Source: Parabacteroides sp. FAFU027 (GTDB taxonomy: Bacteria > Bacteroidota > Bacteroidia > Bacteroidales > UBA7332). Taken from it: a DNA stretch of 64,000 nt. The DNA lies in NCBI RefSeq assembly GCF_022808675.1, contig NZ_JAKZKV010000007.1, positions 272,586 through 336,585 on the forward strand, written 5' to 3'. Below are positions 1 to 9,405 of this stretch, one piece after another. The position numbers were made by a program, and so were the translations under genes. Position 1 is the first letter of the stretch. Each line of letters begins with the position of its first letter. The notes beneath the pieces were generated by a model that saw only the letters and a list, made by a program, of their open reading frames with translations, was not told where the DNA came from and searched no databases.

Positions 1-1088
1 GGTGGATTTGCTTTATCATTATAGATTTGCCATGTGCTTACATCTTTCCAAAAGCCCGTTTGTGCACTCTGATAGTCTTGAGAAGCAGGCTTAGTTGAAT
101 TTCTACCTGTTGCCCCAGGTGTCATATAAACATTTTCAGTATTATTTCCTTTACTCGATGGTGAGTTATATGTATAAACGGATATATAATACATTGTACT
201 TGAATTCAATCCGGTTACATTAACACTTGTAACAAGAGTATCACCAGTGAAAACAACAAAATTACGGATACCAATCTGATCACCAGCCCCAAAGGTAGAA
301 CTGGATTTATAAGTGATTAAATCTACAGGATCGCTATCGACTTGTCGTATATCGTTCATTAACACAATAATATTTGTTCCGTTTCCGGGTTTCCAGCTTA
401 TTGTCATACTCGAACCGGTTTCATTTGAAAAACTCAGGTTAGACGCCTGAATAGTAGGCTTAGGCATACCGTAGTAAACAGTAACCTGGATATAGTCAAC
501 GTAAGCCGTATTTACATCTGTCGTGCTTGCATTTTTCACGGACAAAGCAACACCAAAGTTCACACTGTTAATATCTGAAGCTTTCCAGGTTGCCCCCCAT
601 AAAGATGAGTCTTGGCCATAAGTCTTAGCTGTTTCAGTTATAGGCCAGTTCGTATTGGATATCGCCTTACTATTTCCGGTTACAACACCACCTTTAACTA
701 AACGCACCTCACTATCCTGTATTCGAGAAACCCCAGTAGTACTATAATAACCTATAGTAACCTGAATTCCTGAAATCTGTGCATTCATAGGCAATGAAAA
801 GCCCAGACCTCTACCAACCAAGTAATTAGATACTTCCGACGGATCCAACGACACTTTTGCGCAAGAACCATCAATGGCTTTAACCCTAACCGCATTCGAC
901 CATTGAGCAGTTCCGACTCCGGTTAAATTAACGCCTTTACTTGAAATATTAGGGCCAACTAATGCCGCCCGGCTATTCCCAACTCCAAAAAAACAAATGA
1001 ATACCAACAACTTAACGGCTAATCTAAATTTTAGGGAACACTGCTTTTCAGTCGAATTACAAAAAAGCCCCCTTCTACGTGTTTTCAT
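1..1088 (-). CDS. Secreted repeat protein with fibronectin III-like region, partial (C-terminus beyond window)
   Basis: An open frame of 362 codons runs from ATG at 1088 to the window edge without a stop, so the C-terminal part is missing. The N-terminus is basic (MKTRRRG) with a hydrophobic stretch at about residues 22-37 (LAVKLLVFICFFGVG), a plausible signal peptide. Residues 40-200 are a beta-rich domain with WSNA and VDYIQVTVYYG motifs, followed at about 205-325 by a fibronectin type III-like segment (MTISWKPGNGTN, STMYYISVYTYN). The fragment ends in GFWKDVSTWQ, resembling the GDWTNNTCW motif that opens the neighbouring protein. Export by T9SS is likely from the neighbour's sorting domain but its own C-terminus is not visible. 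Function is unknown; adhesin or carbohydrate-binding roles are guesses. Confidence 0.8.
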   Translation of the reverse strand, partial: MKTRRRGLFCNSTEKQCSLKFRLAVKLLVFICFFGVGNSRAALVGPNISSKGVNLTGVGTAQWSNAVRVKAIDGSCAKVSLDPSEVSNYLVGRGLGFSLPMNAQISGIQVTIGYYSTTGVSRIQDSEVRLVKGGVVTGNSKAISNTNWPITETAKTYGQDSSLWGATWKASDINSVNFGVALSVKNASTTDVNTAYVDYIQVTVYYGMPKPTIQASNLSFSNETGSSMTISWKPGNGTNIIVLMNDIRQVDSDPVDLITYKSSSTFGAGDQIGIRNFVVFTGDTLVTSVNVTGLNSSTMYYISVYTYNSPSSKGNNTENVYMTPGATGRNSTKPASQDYQSAQTGFWKDVSTWQIYNDKANP

Positions 1089-1618
1089 AAAAACAGTTGT
1101 TTTACAGGAAGGACTCTCCTCTTAGGTTAGGTTAGAATCACATCTCAGGTTAGGTTAGGTTAGGTTAAAATCACAGTTTAGGTTAAAAAAACAATTGACA
1201 TCTAATTAAAGATATTCACTACACATTGACAATAAATGCCATCTATCTAAATCAAAGAACACTTATTATTTTATTCAGAAAAGAATAAAAGACTAATACA
1301 CTTCTACGCCCTTTATAATTGAAAATTCACACAATCCATCACTTTAAATTGTGAGCAAAAAACCTATCTCTCTATTTTGATGTAAGGACAGTTTATCTTT
1401 TCATTTTTTCTACCATAAAAGAAAGACACAATAATAGGGCCAAAGAGAAACCCTCTATAAAACGGCTTAAGTTAAGTATTGTACTAAAATAACATGAAAC
1501 ATTTACGCATTGTTCAGATTAGCTGAATCAATACCAACAAAGCATTTTGACATCGTTAGCCAAAACCAGACTGATAGCAAAAAATCAATGAATAGAACCG
1601 CTTTCTTTATATTCCCCA
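1089..1618. other. Gene-free interval between two secreted-protein genes
   Basis: Apart from the pentanucleotide tract at its left end this is AT-rich DNA with no convincing reading frame on either strand. No strong terminator is seen for the gene ending at 1619. Confidence 0.6.
1122..1185 (-). repeat. TTAGG/CCTAA pentanucleotide repeat tract upstream of the partial secreted-protein gene
   Basis: Runs of TTAGG occur at 1122-1134, 1147-1167 and 1178-1185, separated by related spacers containing AATCACA. Read on the minus strand these are CCTAA repeats ending about 33 bases before the ATG at 1088. A tract of this kind can change length by slippage. Nothing coding overlaps it. Confidence 0.75.
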
Positions 1619-4600
1619 TTAAGGGACCACCACTTTTTTAATAAAACGACCTCTTTTATTTTGGACAATGACACAGTACACCCCTACAGACAAACACTCT
1701 ACAGGGACTGTTTTCATCTCAGTCAATTTACCTCTCCAAAGCAATTGACCCGCCATATTTGTGACCTCCACAACCGATCCATACCAATTGTTCTCTTTTG
1801 CAGCTTCCAGGACAATCCTCTTATCAGCATCAAGATACAACTGAAGATTATCAATATCGACAGGACAATCGCCTGCCGCGATTTCGGGCATTGTATTAAT
1901 CGACAAGGAAAAACGGTCTTTAGTCTGGATAGCCGGGGAAGAAAAGTGATAGGCCGTACTATCAGTCAAATCATACATCTTATTCAACAGATGATCTACA
2001 AGCCAGACCCTGACTCCGGCGCCAAAATTCAGAAACTCCGTCATACGGATGGTATAGGCATTGGCATGCCCGGTAGAGAACCCAAGCTGCAGATTATCTC
2101 TCCCCTGAAACTCTGGCCTACCGTTAATCACCATCTTTTCACCACCGACATAGGTGTAAATTTCCGGAATAGAATCATTCCCATTGGACATTTTGTAGGA
2201 GTCAAGATCATCAAATCCGCTTTGCGCCATCGGAGTGTATCGCACTATGGCCTCATCGGAATATTTCCCATTAGAAACCTGTAAACGGATAATTTTCTGG
2301 TCATCCACCACTCCACTTCGCAAATTATTACTTACCGGATGACTCCGCACCGAATTGGGAAACCCCAATTCATTATCCGACTCGTACGCAAACACCCAAA
2401 ACGCCTGTACCGGAGGTATATATCTGGAGACATTGCCATTACCACTCACATTTGTCCCTACTCCCTGATTATAAGTTTCAAAGAAATACTTCCCCAAAGT
2501 ACTGCTTTTAGTACGATACCAGATCGTCGGAAGGAGATTTTTCCGTATCGTATTGGGACTATCCCAATCCACACAGGATGGGTAAGGATTCCCGGCCAGG
2601 TAAAAACCCCGTTTGGACTTACCGTTTAGCGTTCGGGGCAGTATAACGGAGGAAAGATTTGTATTTAAAACACCTCCGGAAAATATGATTTGGCCATCTT
2701 CTTCTGAGGATTTACAGACAACATACCCACTTAACGGTAACAAACGTTCATCGTCAGAGACTGTAAGCCATGACGCACCAGCTTCATCATATTTCCACAA
2801 ATCATATCCGGCTTGTGAAGCGACCACTCCCTTAGCCGATGCAACCGGGGAAGCAATATACCAGTTACGTCCCGCCGGGAGCCATTGTTCCACCCTATAT
2901 TCTCCACTTCCACCCACAGGGCCGTTATCCAATAATGTGGCTATTCCCTTTTCTCCATTACTTTTCAGGGCAAAGACCCCGTTATTGGTTATCGATCCGC
3001 TGACACTCAAACGAACCGCAGGTGAAACTTCCAGATCTGCACCGGACAAGACATTCATGTTGCCCGCTAAAGTCAGATTGGTATTCATGGTTTTCACCCC
3101 GATCCCACTGCATGTAAGATTATTGTAGTTAAAAGCAGGAATGTTTTGATTCCCGCCATTAAAATCAATGGTACTTCCCGTAGTAACATATTTTTTACCA
3201 CTTTGAAAAGTTGCTGTAGGTAAGAAAACTCCAGCCACACCGATAATACCAGACGGAGCCAGGGTCACACTTGTGGTATTATGCGCACCGCTGATCTTCA
3301 GGTGATAATAATTGAATGCAGGAACTATCTGGGAAACCGTCCCGTTGAAATCAACCGTGTTCTCCCGGTCAGAAGCAGAAAGATTGGTTATCGTCATCTC
3401 GTCTCCGAGATTCAAAATTGCATTTTGCGTCTGACTAAGAGTTCCTGTTCCAGCCAACCGCTTCGTTACTGATAGTGCATTCTGATTAGTTAGTGTGATC
3501 CCATTAACGGTCAGGTATGGAATAGAAAGATTTCCATTTACTGTTTGCGGAGTAGCATCAAAAGACTGAATCCCTGTACCGGCATTGAAAGTACCCCAGT
3601 TGGCCAATCCTCCAAGATAAGAAACATCCTCATTTCCGGTGTTGTTCCATGTACCGCCTGCCTCCACTATAACCTTCCCTGTAAAAGTCTTCGTGCCATA
3701 TCCCGAAGTAATCGTAAAAATAGAACTATTGGCAATATCCGATATTCCGCCCACACTCAGGTCGTGATTCATCACCGAAAAAGTCGCCCTGTTGACTCCA
3801 TCCCCTATCAGGAAATCCCTGCCAATGCTCAATCCGACAGCCGTAGAAACAGAAACTGTCCCTGCCAATACTAGATTTCCGGAAATAGAATTCATCGAAG
3901 AAGAAAGTGTTTTTATTCCGCTGCCGGAAAGGGTAAGATTATTATAGGTAAATGCATGTATGGACTGGTCACCTCCGGTGTAGTTTACCGTTCCCGCTCC
4001 GGCAACCAGAGCTCCTCCGGTTTGTGTCCCGGTTACGGTTTGAGTTAAAAAAGCACCACCTACATTTAATGTTCCTGAACCGGAAAAAGCAATAGTAGCA
4101 CTAGCTCCCTGATTAGCGGTGGTGATATCCCCTGTCACAGTCACAGTCCCGGTTGAAATTAGTATCTGATGACGATTGTAGCTTCCTCCATCAGTAAACG
4201 CAATGGCTCCGGCCTGCAGGGTTCCGGCTCCGACATCAATCGTATTGTGATATGTAGTTCCCGTTCCGTCAGACCGGGGAATCGTTATCGTTCCTGAGAC
4301 GACCAGACTTCCACCTGCGCCAATTAACAATGTTGTATTCTGGCTTTTCCCTCCGGCGAACGAAACCCCGGCACAAGCTCCTGAAGATGAAACAGTAATG
4401 GTTCTTCCACCTTCCAGCACCACATCATCACCAGCCCCTGGATAAACACCAGCTCCAACCACAACTCCACCGGAAGTGAGCGACCAACATGTATTATTGG
4501 TCCAGTCACCATTATTTACCGAATAAAAAGTCGTAGCCTGGGCTACTGAACCCTCACCAAATAATCCGATCAAGAGTGTCGCAATAATCAATGCAACCCT

Positions 4601-4630
4601 CTTTATCAATTCATTTCTTACCCTTCTCAT
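1619..4630 (-). CDS. Large secreted beta-helix-type repeat protein with T9SS C-terminal sorting domain
   Basis: The predicted protein has about 1003 residues. The ATG at 4630 gives a compact signal peptide (MRRVRNELIKRVALIIATLL, then GSVAQA); in-frame upstream starts at 4657 and 4663 would lengthen the n-region. The mature N-terminus carries a GDWTNNTCW and PGAGDDVVLEGG motif typical of Bacteroidota surface proteins. The middle is made of repeats such as FTYNNLTLSGSGIKT and FNYNNLTCSGIGVKT, suggesting a right-handed beta-helix or adhesin-like fold. The last ~70 residues (VVEVTNMAGQLLWRG, GVYCVIVQNKRGRFIKKVVV) match a type A T9SS sorting domain, so the protein should cross the outer membrane by T9SS. 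The ligand or substrate is not evident. Confidence 0.85.
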   Translation of the reverse strand: MRRVRNELIKRVALIIATLLIGLFGEGSVAQATTFYSVNNGDWTNNTCWSLTSGGVVVGAGVYPGAGDDVVLEGGRTITVSSSGACAGVSFAGGKSQNTTLLIGAGGSLVVSGTITIPRSDGTGTTYHNTIDVGAGTLQAGAIAFTDGGSYNRHQILISTGTVTVTGDITTANQGASATIAFSGSGTLNVGGAFLTQTVTGTQTGGALVAGAGTVNYTGGDQSIHAFTYNNLTLSGSGIKTLSSSMNSISGNLVLAGTVSVSTAVGLSIGRDFLIGDGVNRATFSVMNHDLSVGGISDIANSSIFTITSGYGTKTFTGKVIVEAGGTWNNTGNEDVSYLGGLANWGTFNAGTGIQSFDATPQTVNGNLSIPYLTVNGITLTNQNALSVTKRLAGTGTLSQTQNAILNLGDEMTITNLSASDRENTVDFNGTVSQIVPAFNYYHLKISGAHNTTSVTLAPSGIIGVAGVFLPTATFQSGKKYVTTGSTIDFNGGNQNIPAFNYNNLTCSGIGVKTMNTNLTLAGNMNVLSGADLEVSPAVRLSVSGSITNNGVFALKSNGEKGIATLLDNGPVGGSGEYRVEQWLPAGRNWYIASPVASAKGVVASQAGYDLWKYDEAGASWLTVSDDERLLPLSGYVVCKSSEEDGQIIFSGGVLNTNLSSVILPRTLNGKSKRGFYLAGNPYPSCVDWDSPNTIRKNLLPTIWYRTKSSTLGKYFFETYNQGVGTNVSGNGNVSRYIPPVQAFWVFAYESDNELGFPNSVRSHPVSNNLRSGVVDDQKIIRLQVSNGKYSDEAIVRYTPMAQSGFDDLDSYKMSNGNDSIPEIYTYVGGEKMVINGRPEFQGRDNLQLGFSTGHANAYTIRMTEFLNFGAGVRVWLVDHLLNKMYDLTDSTAYHFSSPAIQTKDRFSLSINTMPEIAAGDCPVDIDNLQLYLDADKRIVLEAAKENNWYGSVVEVTNMAGQLLWRGKLTEMKTVPVECLSVGVYCVIVQNKRGRFIKKVVVP

Positions 4631-5637
4631 ATCCTTTTGACTTTTAAGATTACTCATTAACACCTCTGAATCTCATCTCAGGAGCATCCTATAATTCTCA
4701 TTCTTCATTAACCCCTCAAAAACAAACAATAATTTATATCCACAAACAATAAACACCGCAATTTTAATATTTTTCATCTACAACACCAAAACAAAACAGT
4801 GAAAATGCCATCAATTTTCACATAACACATCAATCCATATACTTAAATAGCATTCTATACCAACCCTTGCTTCCCGCAAAAGGATTAATAGCAACACACT
4901 TTAGGCCACCATCCCCTGAAATCCAGACGCCATAAATTGCCACATCTACCACCGGGCTATTAAGGGCAAAGCATTGACTATTGAGGGGGTGGCTTTGAAG
5001 TTACCCCTTCAATAAAACGACAAAATCGCCCTACCTCTTCTTATTAACGTTTCCTATCCTGCCTTTAGAAAAAGAGCATATAATCTCCCTTTCCAACAAA
5101 AGCCTTTCTCCGATGTTACATATATGTTTTGAAAACAATGAAAGAAAAAAGTATAATCAACTACGTAACAACCTCAGAACAACACACAAACAGACAGTCA
5201 CTGATTCCGCCAGGAGTACCTTAAAGCAGACTTGCACTATCGTATTTGTGTGGAATCTTGCATTTTGAGGTTTAGAGTACGTGAAAGAAGTTAAAGAGAG
5301 GAAGAGTGTGAATGGTATGATTGCCAGAGAAATTAATTTAATGAATATCCCAATAACCACCTATAGCTCCAATCGAAATCTGATATTACGGTGCTCTGTT
5401 CCTTTGTTTTCCCGGGATTCAATTTTTTCTACAAATATTACTGGGCTCTACCCCTTCTCATGCTGATGTTTGGTGCTGAGCACCAAAATATTTGCAGCAA
5501 TATGGATAACACCAACAAGCTTTAGGTGCAGCGCACCGTAATATGTGTTTCGTCTAGCGGCTTAGGTGAATATCCGGATATTCAGTTTAATTTATTTCAT
5601 CTCAAAGATGACGGGTAAGATGGTATTAGAAGAAGGA
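4631..5637. other. Gene-free interval containing a hairpin and dispersed repeat copy A
   Basis: Short frames here show no recognisable protein. A nearly perfect inverted repeat lies at about 4981-5012 (TTGAGGGGGT against ACCCCTTCAA). The right part, 5339-5582, is a copy of a dispersed repeat, and the group II intron follows at 5638. Confidence 0.6.
5339..5582 (+). repeat. Dispersed 244-bp repeat, copy A (MITE- or REP-like)
   Basis: This stretch aligns along its length with 8938-9180 in the same orientation, sharing blocks such as ATTCAATTTTTTCTACAAAT, TCTCATGCTGAT and the final AATATCCGGATA. Both copies begin near ATGAATAT(T/C)CC and are nearly the same length. Inside, TTCTACAAATATT is partly inverted by AATATTTGCAGCAA, enclosing smaller hairpins. 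It has no coding capacity, which suggests a non-autonomous mobile or structured repeat. Confidence 0.7.
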
Positions 5638-6287
5638 ATCGGGTAGGAGAAACGGGATTAGTTCCCGTTTCGACCTCCCACACCACCGTACGTGCCGTTC
5701 GGCATACGGCGGTTCATTAAACTTGACAAGATTCTTTCCAACAAATCTTGTCTGGATCGCCTGATGTGGTTGCAGATTGATACTCGGCACTCCATATTAC
5801 CCTTCGGCTTCCAGCCTATCTATCATACGGTAGTCTCCTTCAACTGGAGTTGACTGCTGTCTACATATCTTTCTAGACTTGGCTTCATTTAATCCGGTTA
5901 ATGTTCAGCCCTTCCCCTCGATACACGGGTACTATGGCCTCTGCTGACTCCTGACTGCTCAGACCGACATCACTGCCGGTGTTGTTCCGAGGGTTTTACG
6001 AAACGTGTCCAATCAGGTCTCCCCGGGTAAGATCGTTAGCTTTCATCTCATATACCTGCTGCATTTACTCCAAAGGGGGCGGGTAGTATAGGACTTTGTT
6101 TTGTGTAGCAAACTCATCCGCCCTCTGTTAGCCTTATATGCAGTTTCTGTTCGTCAGACCAAGACTTTGCCGCCGGCTTCCTTTAGATTCGCAGTCACCC
6201 ACGACACCCTTGCCTTTGGCTAATGATTCCTACTACCAAGCTCATAGCGGACTTACACCGACTAGTTAACGACCATGCCGGGCGCAC
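5638..6287 (-). ncRNA. ORF-less group II intron (ribozyme, 650 nt)
   Basis: Read on the minus strand the element starts with GTGCG at 6287, the conserved group II 5' end. Near 5715-5680 it has a domain V-like hairpin (GAACCGCCGTATGCC, GAAC loop, GGCACGTACGGTGGTGTG). A domain VI-like stem follows (AAACGGGA/TCCCGTTT), then a 3' end of CTCCTACCCGAT with a candidate branch-point A seven bases from the end. No maturase is present. The ATG at 5888 opens a frame of only about 22 codons, and GACAAGATT/AATCTTGTC (5724-5751) closes a short hairpin where domain IV would carry the reverse transcriptase. The intron sits three bases past the U-tract of the upstream terminator, a target choice typical of group IIC introns. 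Splicing would need a maturase supplied from elsewhere. The subclass is inferred. Confidence 0.85.
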
Positions 6288-6290
6288 TAC

Positions 6291-6321
6291 AAAAAAAAGG
6301 GCGCGATTTGAAATCGCGCCC
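6291..6321 (-). terminator. Rho-independent terminator of the penicillin-binding protein gene
   Basis: On the minus strand GGGCGCGATTT pairs with AAATCGCGCCC and is followed by eight T residues. The group II intron begins immediately after it. Confidence 0.9.
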
Positions 6322-6344
6322 TTCATTTATTTCGGAATATTTTC

Positions 6345-8741
6345 TTATTCTGTAGGTTCAGCCGGAGTCTCTTCAGCAGGCTGCTCCGCATCAGGCATAG
6401 GCTCTATACCTTCGGTTGATTCCAGGGAATCGGACGCAGACGAACGCTGCATATAAGTGTGACAGGAATAGTTACGGGTAATGGTCTGCTTAGGCTTAGC
6501 CGGGAATTTACCCCGATACTGCGCTAAGGCAGGATCAGCAAGCACCTTTTCCATAAACATAGCAAATATAGGCAATGCAGATTTACTACCTTCACCCAGA
6601 CTACCAGTCCGGAAGTGAACCGCGCGATGTTCTCCTCCTACCCAGGCACCTCCTACCAATTTCGGCGTTACGCCGACAAACCAGGCATCAGAGTGATTGG
6701 AAGACGTTCCGGTTTTACCTCCGAAATCGGTATTCCATTTGAAGAGATCCCACTCCCACAAAGCCTGTGTGGTTCCGCCCGGCTCGGTAAGACCGCCCTT
6801 CAGCAACTCCAGCATCAACCAGGCATCTTCATAAGGAATCGCAGGACGCACCACCGGTTTGTAAGTATAAATCACATTACCGTCGCGGTCTTCGATGGAA
6901 GTCACCAACACCCGCTCATGGTAATTACCTTCATTTACCACTGTACAGTAAGAATTCACCAGCTCTAACAGAGAGACATCCGAAGCACCTAACGACAAAG
7001 CCGGAATCTCTTCAAGCGGCGTTTTAATACCCATCAAGTGGGCATATTTCACGATATCTTTCAGTCCGACCTGTTGTGCCAACTGCACGGCAATAGAGTT
7101 AATAGACCGGGCAAAAGCATTCTTAAGTGTAATCGGATAGCCCCCAAAGCGGCCATCGGCATTGTGCGGATTCCACATCTTATCTTCACCATTTTCACGG
7201 TAAGGCCATGAAACTTGTTTATCCGTCATCATATCGCATGGCGACATACCGTGCATCATCGCAGCCGTATAAACAAAGAGCTTAAAGGTAGAACCCGGCT
7301 GGCGCTTCGACTGGCCTACATTATCGTATTGCCAGTATTTAAAGTTTACGTCACCCACCCAGGCACGGACAAAACCACTCTCCGGCTCCATCGCCATAAA
7401 ACCGGCGTGCATGAAACGATTCATGTAACGAATCGAGTCCATAGGGCTCAACTCTTTTTCAATTTCTCCTTTTTCGTAATCGAAAAGCTTAATCTTGTGA
7501 GGGCGGTTCATGTAAACATGAACCGAATCCATGTTATTCGCAAAACGCGTCTTAAGCGCACGATAATACTCTGTTCTTTTGGCTATATCCTCAATAAAAC
7601 TAGGAATCTCCTGATGGTTCTCATCCTGCCATGGGTTTTGTCCCTGCCAGTGTTCGTTGAAACGTTTTTGCACGCGTCGCATCTGCTTATCCACCGCCTC
7701 TTCGGCATATTTCTGCAAACGCGTATCAATGGTAACGTGAATTTTCAACCCGTCAGAATAGAGGTCATAACCATTTTGCTTACACCAACCCTCAAGCTCT
7801 TTGGCCAGATAAGACCGGAAGTGCAGGGCGTCACCGTCGAAAGCCTGCTCAATGCTATAATCCAGCTTAATCGGCAACTGCTTCAGAGAGTCGCACTCCC
7901 GTGCTGTTATTACATTATGACTAAGCAAATTATCCAACACAACATTCCGGCGTTCCATAGAACGTTTGGGGTGTAAAATCGGGCTGTAAGATGTGGTCGC
8001 TTTCAACAAGCCAACCAGCGTAGCAGACTGTTCCGTCGTTAGTTTAGACGGAGTTGTTTTGAAGAAAGTTTTAGCGGCAGTTTTGATTCCGTATGCATTA
8101 CTTCCAAAGTCAACGGTATTGAGATACATCGTCAGAATCTCATCCTTCGAGTAAAACATTTCTATCTTAACCGCTGTAGTCCATTCTTTCGTCTTGGCAA
8201 CCAATAGTTTTATGCCTGGGATATAGCCAAAAATTCCGGTAGAATACTGCTTACGCGTCTTAAACATATTCTTGACCAACTGCTGGGTAATGGTACTAGC
8301 CCCGCGACTACGCCCATGCATAGCATCTTTGGCCGCTGCAAAAATACCTTTAAAATCCACACCATGGTGACTGTAAAAGCGCTCATCTTCCGTTGAAATC
8401 AGAGCTTTGATCAACATCGGTGAAATCTCGTTATACTCCACCGGCATACGATTCTCGTGGAAATATTTACCAATCACCTTTCCATCGGCGCTGATAATCT
8501 GCGAAGCGACACTCTGGTTAGGATCCTTGATACTCTTCATACTGGGCGATTTACCAAACAGCCACAAAAAGTTTATATCAACTAAGAAAAGATAGAGCAA
8601 AAAAAGTACCAGAAAGGAGATAATCAGATTGGCAATCTTGCGATACCAGGGTAGAGTACGAAAACGGGCTCTTCGTTTCACCCGCCACGCTTTTAGCTTT
8701 GTCCAGTATAACCGGAGAGAAGACATAATCTTTTTCAACAT
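6345..8741 (-). CDS. mrcA: Class A penicillin-binding protein 1A (glycosyltransferase/transpeptidase)
   Basis: This 798-residue bifunctional enzyme polymerises lipid II into glycan strands and cross-links peptides at the outer face of the inner membrane. A basic cytoplasmic tail is followed by one membrane segment at about residues 37-63. The GT51 domain shows EDERFYSHHG (118-127) and GASTITQQLVKN (147-158). The transpeptidase domain shows STFK (484-487, catalytic Ser), SIN (546-548) and KTGT (675-678), so all active-site motifs are intact. The C-terminus is an acidic Pro/Glu-rich tail. The ATG at 8741 is close behind a TAnnTTTGC promoter. The gene appears monocistronic, with its own terminator. 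Confidence 0.93.
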   Translation of the reverse strand: MLKKIMSSLRLYWTKLKAWRVKRRARFRTLPWYRKIANLIISFLVLFLLYLFLVDINFLWLFGKSPSMKSIKDPNQSVASQIISADGKVIGKYFHENRMPVEYNEISPMLIKALISTEDERFYSHHGVDFKGIFAAAKDAMHGRSRGASTITQQLVKNMFKTRKQYSTGIFGYIPGIKLLVAKTKEWTTAVKIEMFYSKDEILTMYLNTVDFGSNAYGIKTAAKTFFKTTPSKLTTEQSATLVGLLKATTSYSPILHPKRSMERRNVVLDNLLSHNVITARECDSLKQLPIKLDYSIEQAFDGDALHFRSYLAKELEGWCKQNGYDLYSDGLKIHVTIDTRLQKYAEEAVDKQMRRVQKRFNEHWQGQNPWQDENHQEIPSFIEDIAKRTEYYRALKTRFANNMDSVHVYMNRPHKIKLFDYEKGEIEKELSPMDSIRYMNRFMHAGFMAMEPESGFVRAWVGDVNFKYWQYDNVGQSKRQPGSTFKLFVYTAAMMHGMSPCDMMTDKQVSWPYRENGEDKMWNPHNADGRFGGYPITLKNAFARSINSIAVQLAQQVGLKDIVKYAHLMGIKTPLEEIPALSLGASDVSLLELVNSYCTVVNEGNYHERVLVTSIEDRDGNVIYTYKPVVRPAIPYEDAWLMLELLKGGLTEPGGTTQALWEWDLFKWNTDFGGKTGTSSNHSDAWFVGVTPKLVGGAWVGGEHRAVHFRTGSLGEGSKSALPIFAMFMEKVLADPALAQYRGKFPAKPKQTITRNYSCHTYMQRSSASDSLESTEGIEPMPDAEQPAEETPAEPTE

Positions 8742-8762
8742 GTAGATTTTGATTTTGCAAAT

Positions 8763-8771
8763 GCAAAGGTA
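8763..8771 (-). promoter_or_regulatory. -7 promoter element of the penicillin-binding protein gene
   Basis: TACCTTTGC on the minus strand matches the Bacteroidota TAnnTTTG element and would start transcription close to the ATG at 8741. No clear -33 TTG is present. Confidence 0.55.
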
Positions 8772-9309
8772 AAACGATTTAACGGGTTATGTTATTGCTA
8801 AAATGAAATATTTTCTGAAGAAAAGATAGGCTGTCGTTAAAAAAGCAAGAAATCTGACATACATAGCAGGCGGTTTGGATTGCGACAGCACAAAATAAAC
8901 GGTAACTCTGCTACGGACGATGTGGGTAAAATTGTTAAATGAATATTCCGGATAACTACCTATAAATCCAGTCACCTCTGATATTATGGTACTCTACACC
9001 TTTGTTTTCTGGAGATTCAATTTTTTCTACAAATATTACGGGACTCTGTCCCGTCTCATGCTGATAATAGGTAGAGCACCCTGATATTTGTAGAAATATG
9101 AACAATACCACTCTGCATTAGGCGCACCACACCATAATATATACTTCGAAAAGTGGATTAGAGAAATATCCGGATATCCATCATACGTTATCATTAGTAA
9201 TGATATCCCCATTTCTTGATGCCGCTTTCGCGGTTAGAAAACAAGCTGGATATAAATACGAATCTTCCAGATTAGCGCTTTCAGGGTATTTAAAACAGCT
9301 AGCTCCGCT
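8772..9309. other. Gene-free interval upstream of the penicillin-binding protein gene
   Basis: No supported gene is found. The interval holds dispersed repeat copy B (8938-9180) and runs into the 11-bp repeat array and the IS5-family element. Confidence 0.6.
8938..9180 (+). repeat. Dispersed ~243-bp repeat, copy B
   Basis: This is the partner of the copy at 5339-5582. Here the internal inverted repeat is intact: TTTCTACAAATAT near 9025 is complemented by ATATTTGTAGAAA ending at about 9097, enclosing GGGACTCTGTCCC and a TGCT/AGCA stem. Both ends carry ATAT(T)CCGGATA, giving short terminal inverted repeats. Confidence 0.7.
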
Positions 9310-9364
9310 CATCCTCTACAGACACTCCGATGATGCTCTAGAGACCCTCTAGAGATGCTCTACA
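9310..9364 (+). repeat. Array of five 11-bp units (GATcCTCTAgA-like)
   Basis: Five consecutive 11-mers fill exactly 55 bp: CATCCTCTACA, GACACTCCGAT, GATGCTCTAGA, GACCCTCTAGA and GATGCTCTACA. The same family, inverted, occurs at 63172-63226. The array lies 41 bp left of the IS5-family element. Confidence 0.75.
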
Positions 9365-9405
9365 GTTAAGAAGAGATAGCCGTAGATTTTCAGGCTACAC
9401 ATTAA

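Noticed and set aside
1122..1185. Telomere-like TTAGG repeats indicating eukaryotic or linear-replicon DNA
   Set aside because: The tract is short, internal and in a clearly bacterial context.
1661..2284. 207-codon open frame on the plus strand
   Set aside because: Antisense to the C-terminal part of the T9SS-exported protein; no signal or domain.
5281..5466. 61-codon open frame in the interval before the intron
   Set aside because: It overlaps dispersed repeat copy A, has no promoter or recognisable domain, and is not preserved in copy B.
7215..7976. 253-codon open frame on the plus strand
   Set aside because: It is antisense to the transpeptidase region of the penicillin-binding protein, whose motifs are all intact; the antisense protein resembles nothing.
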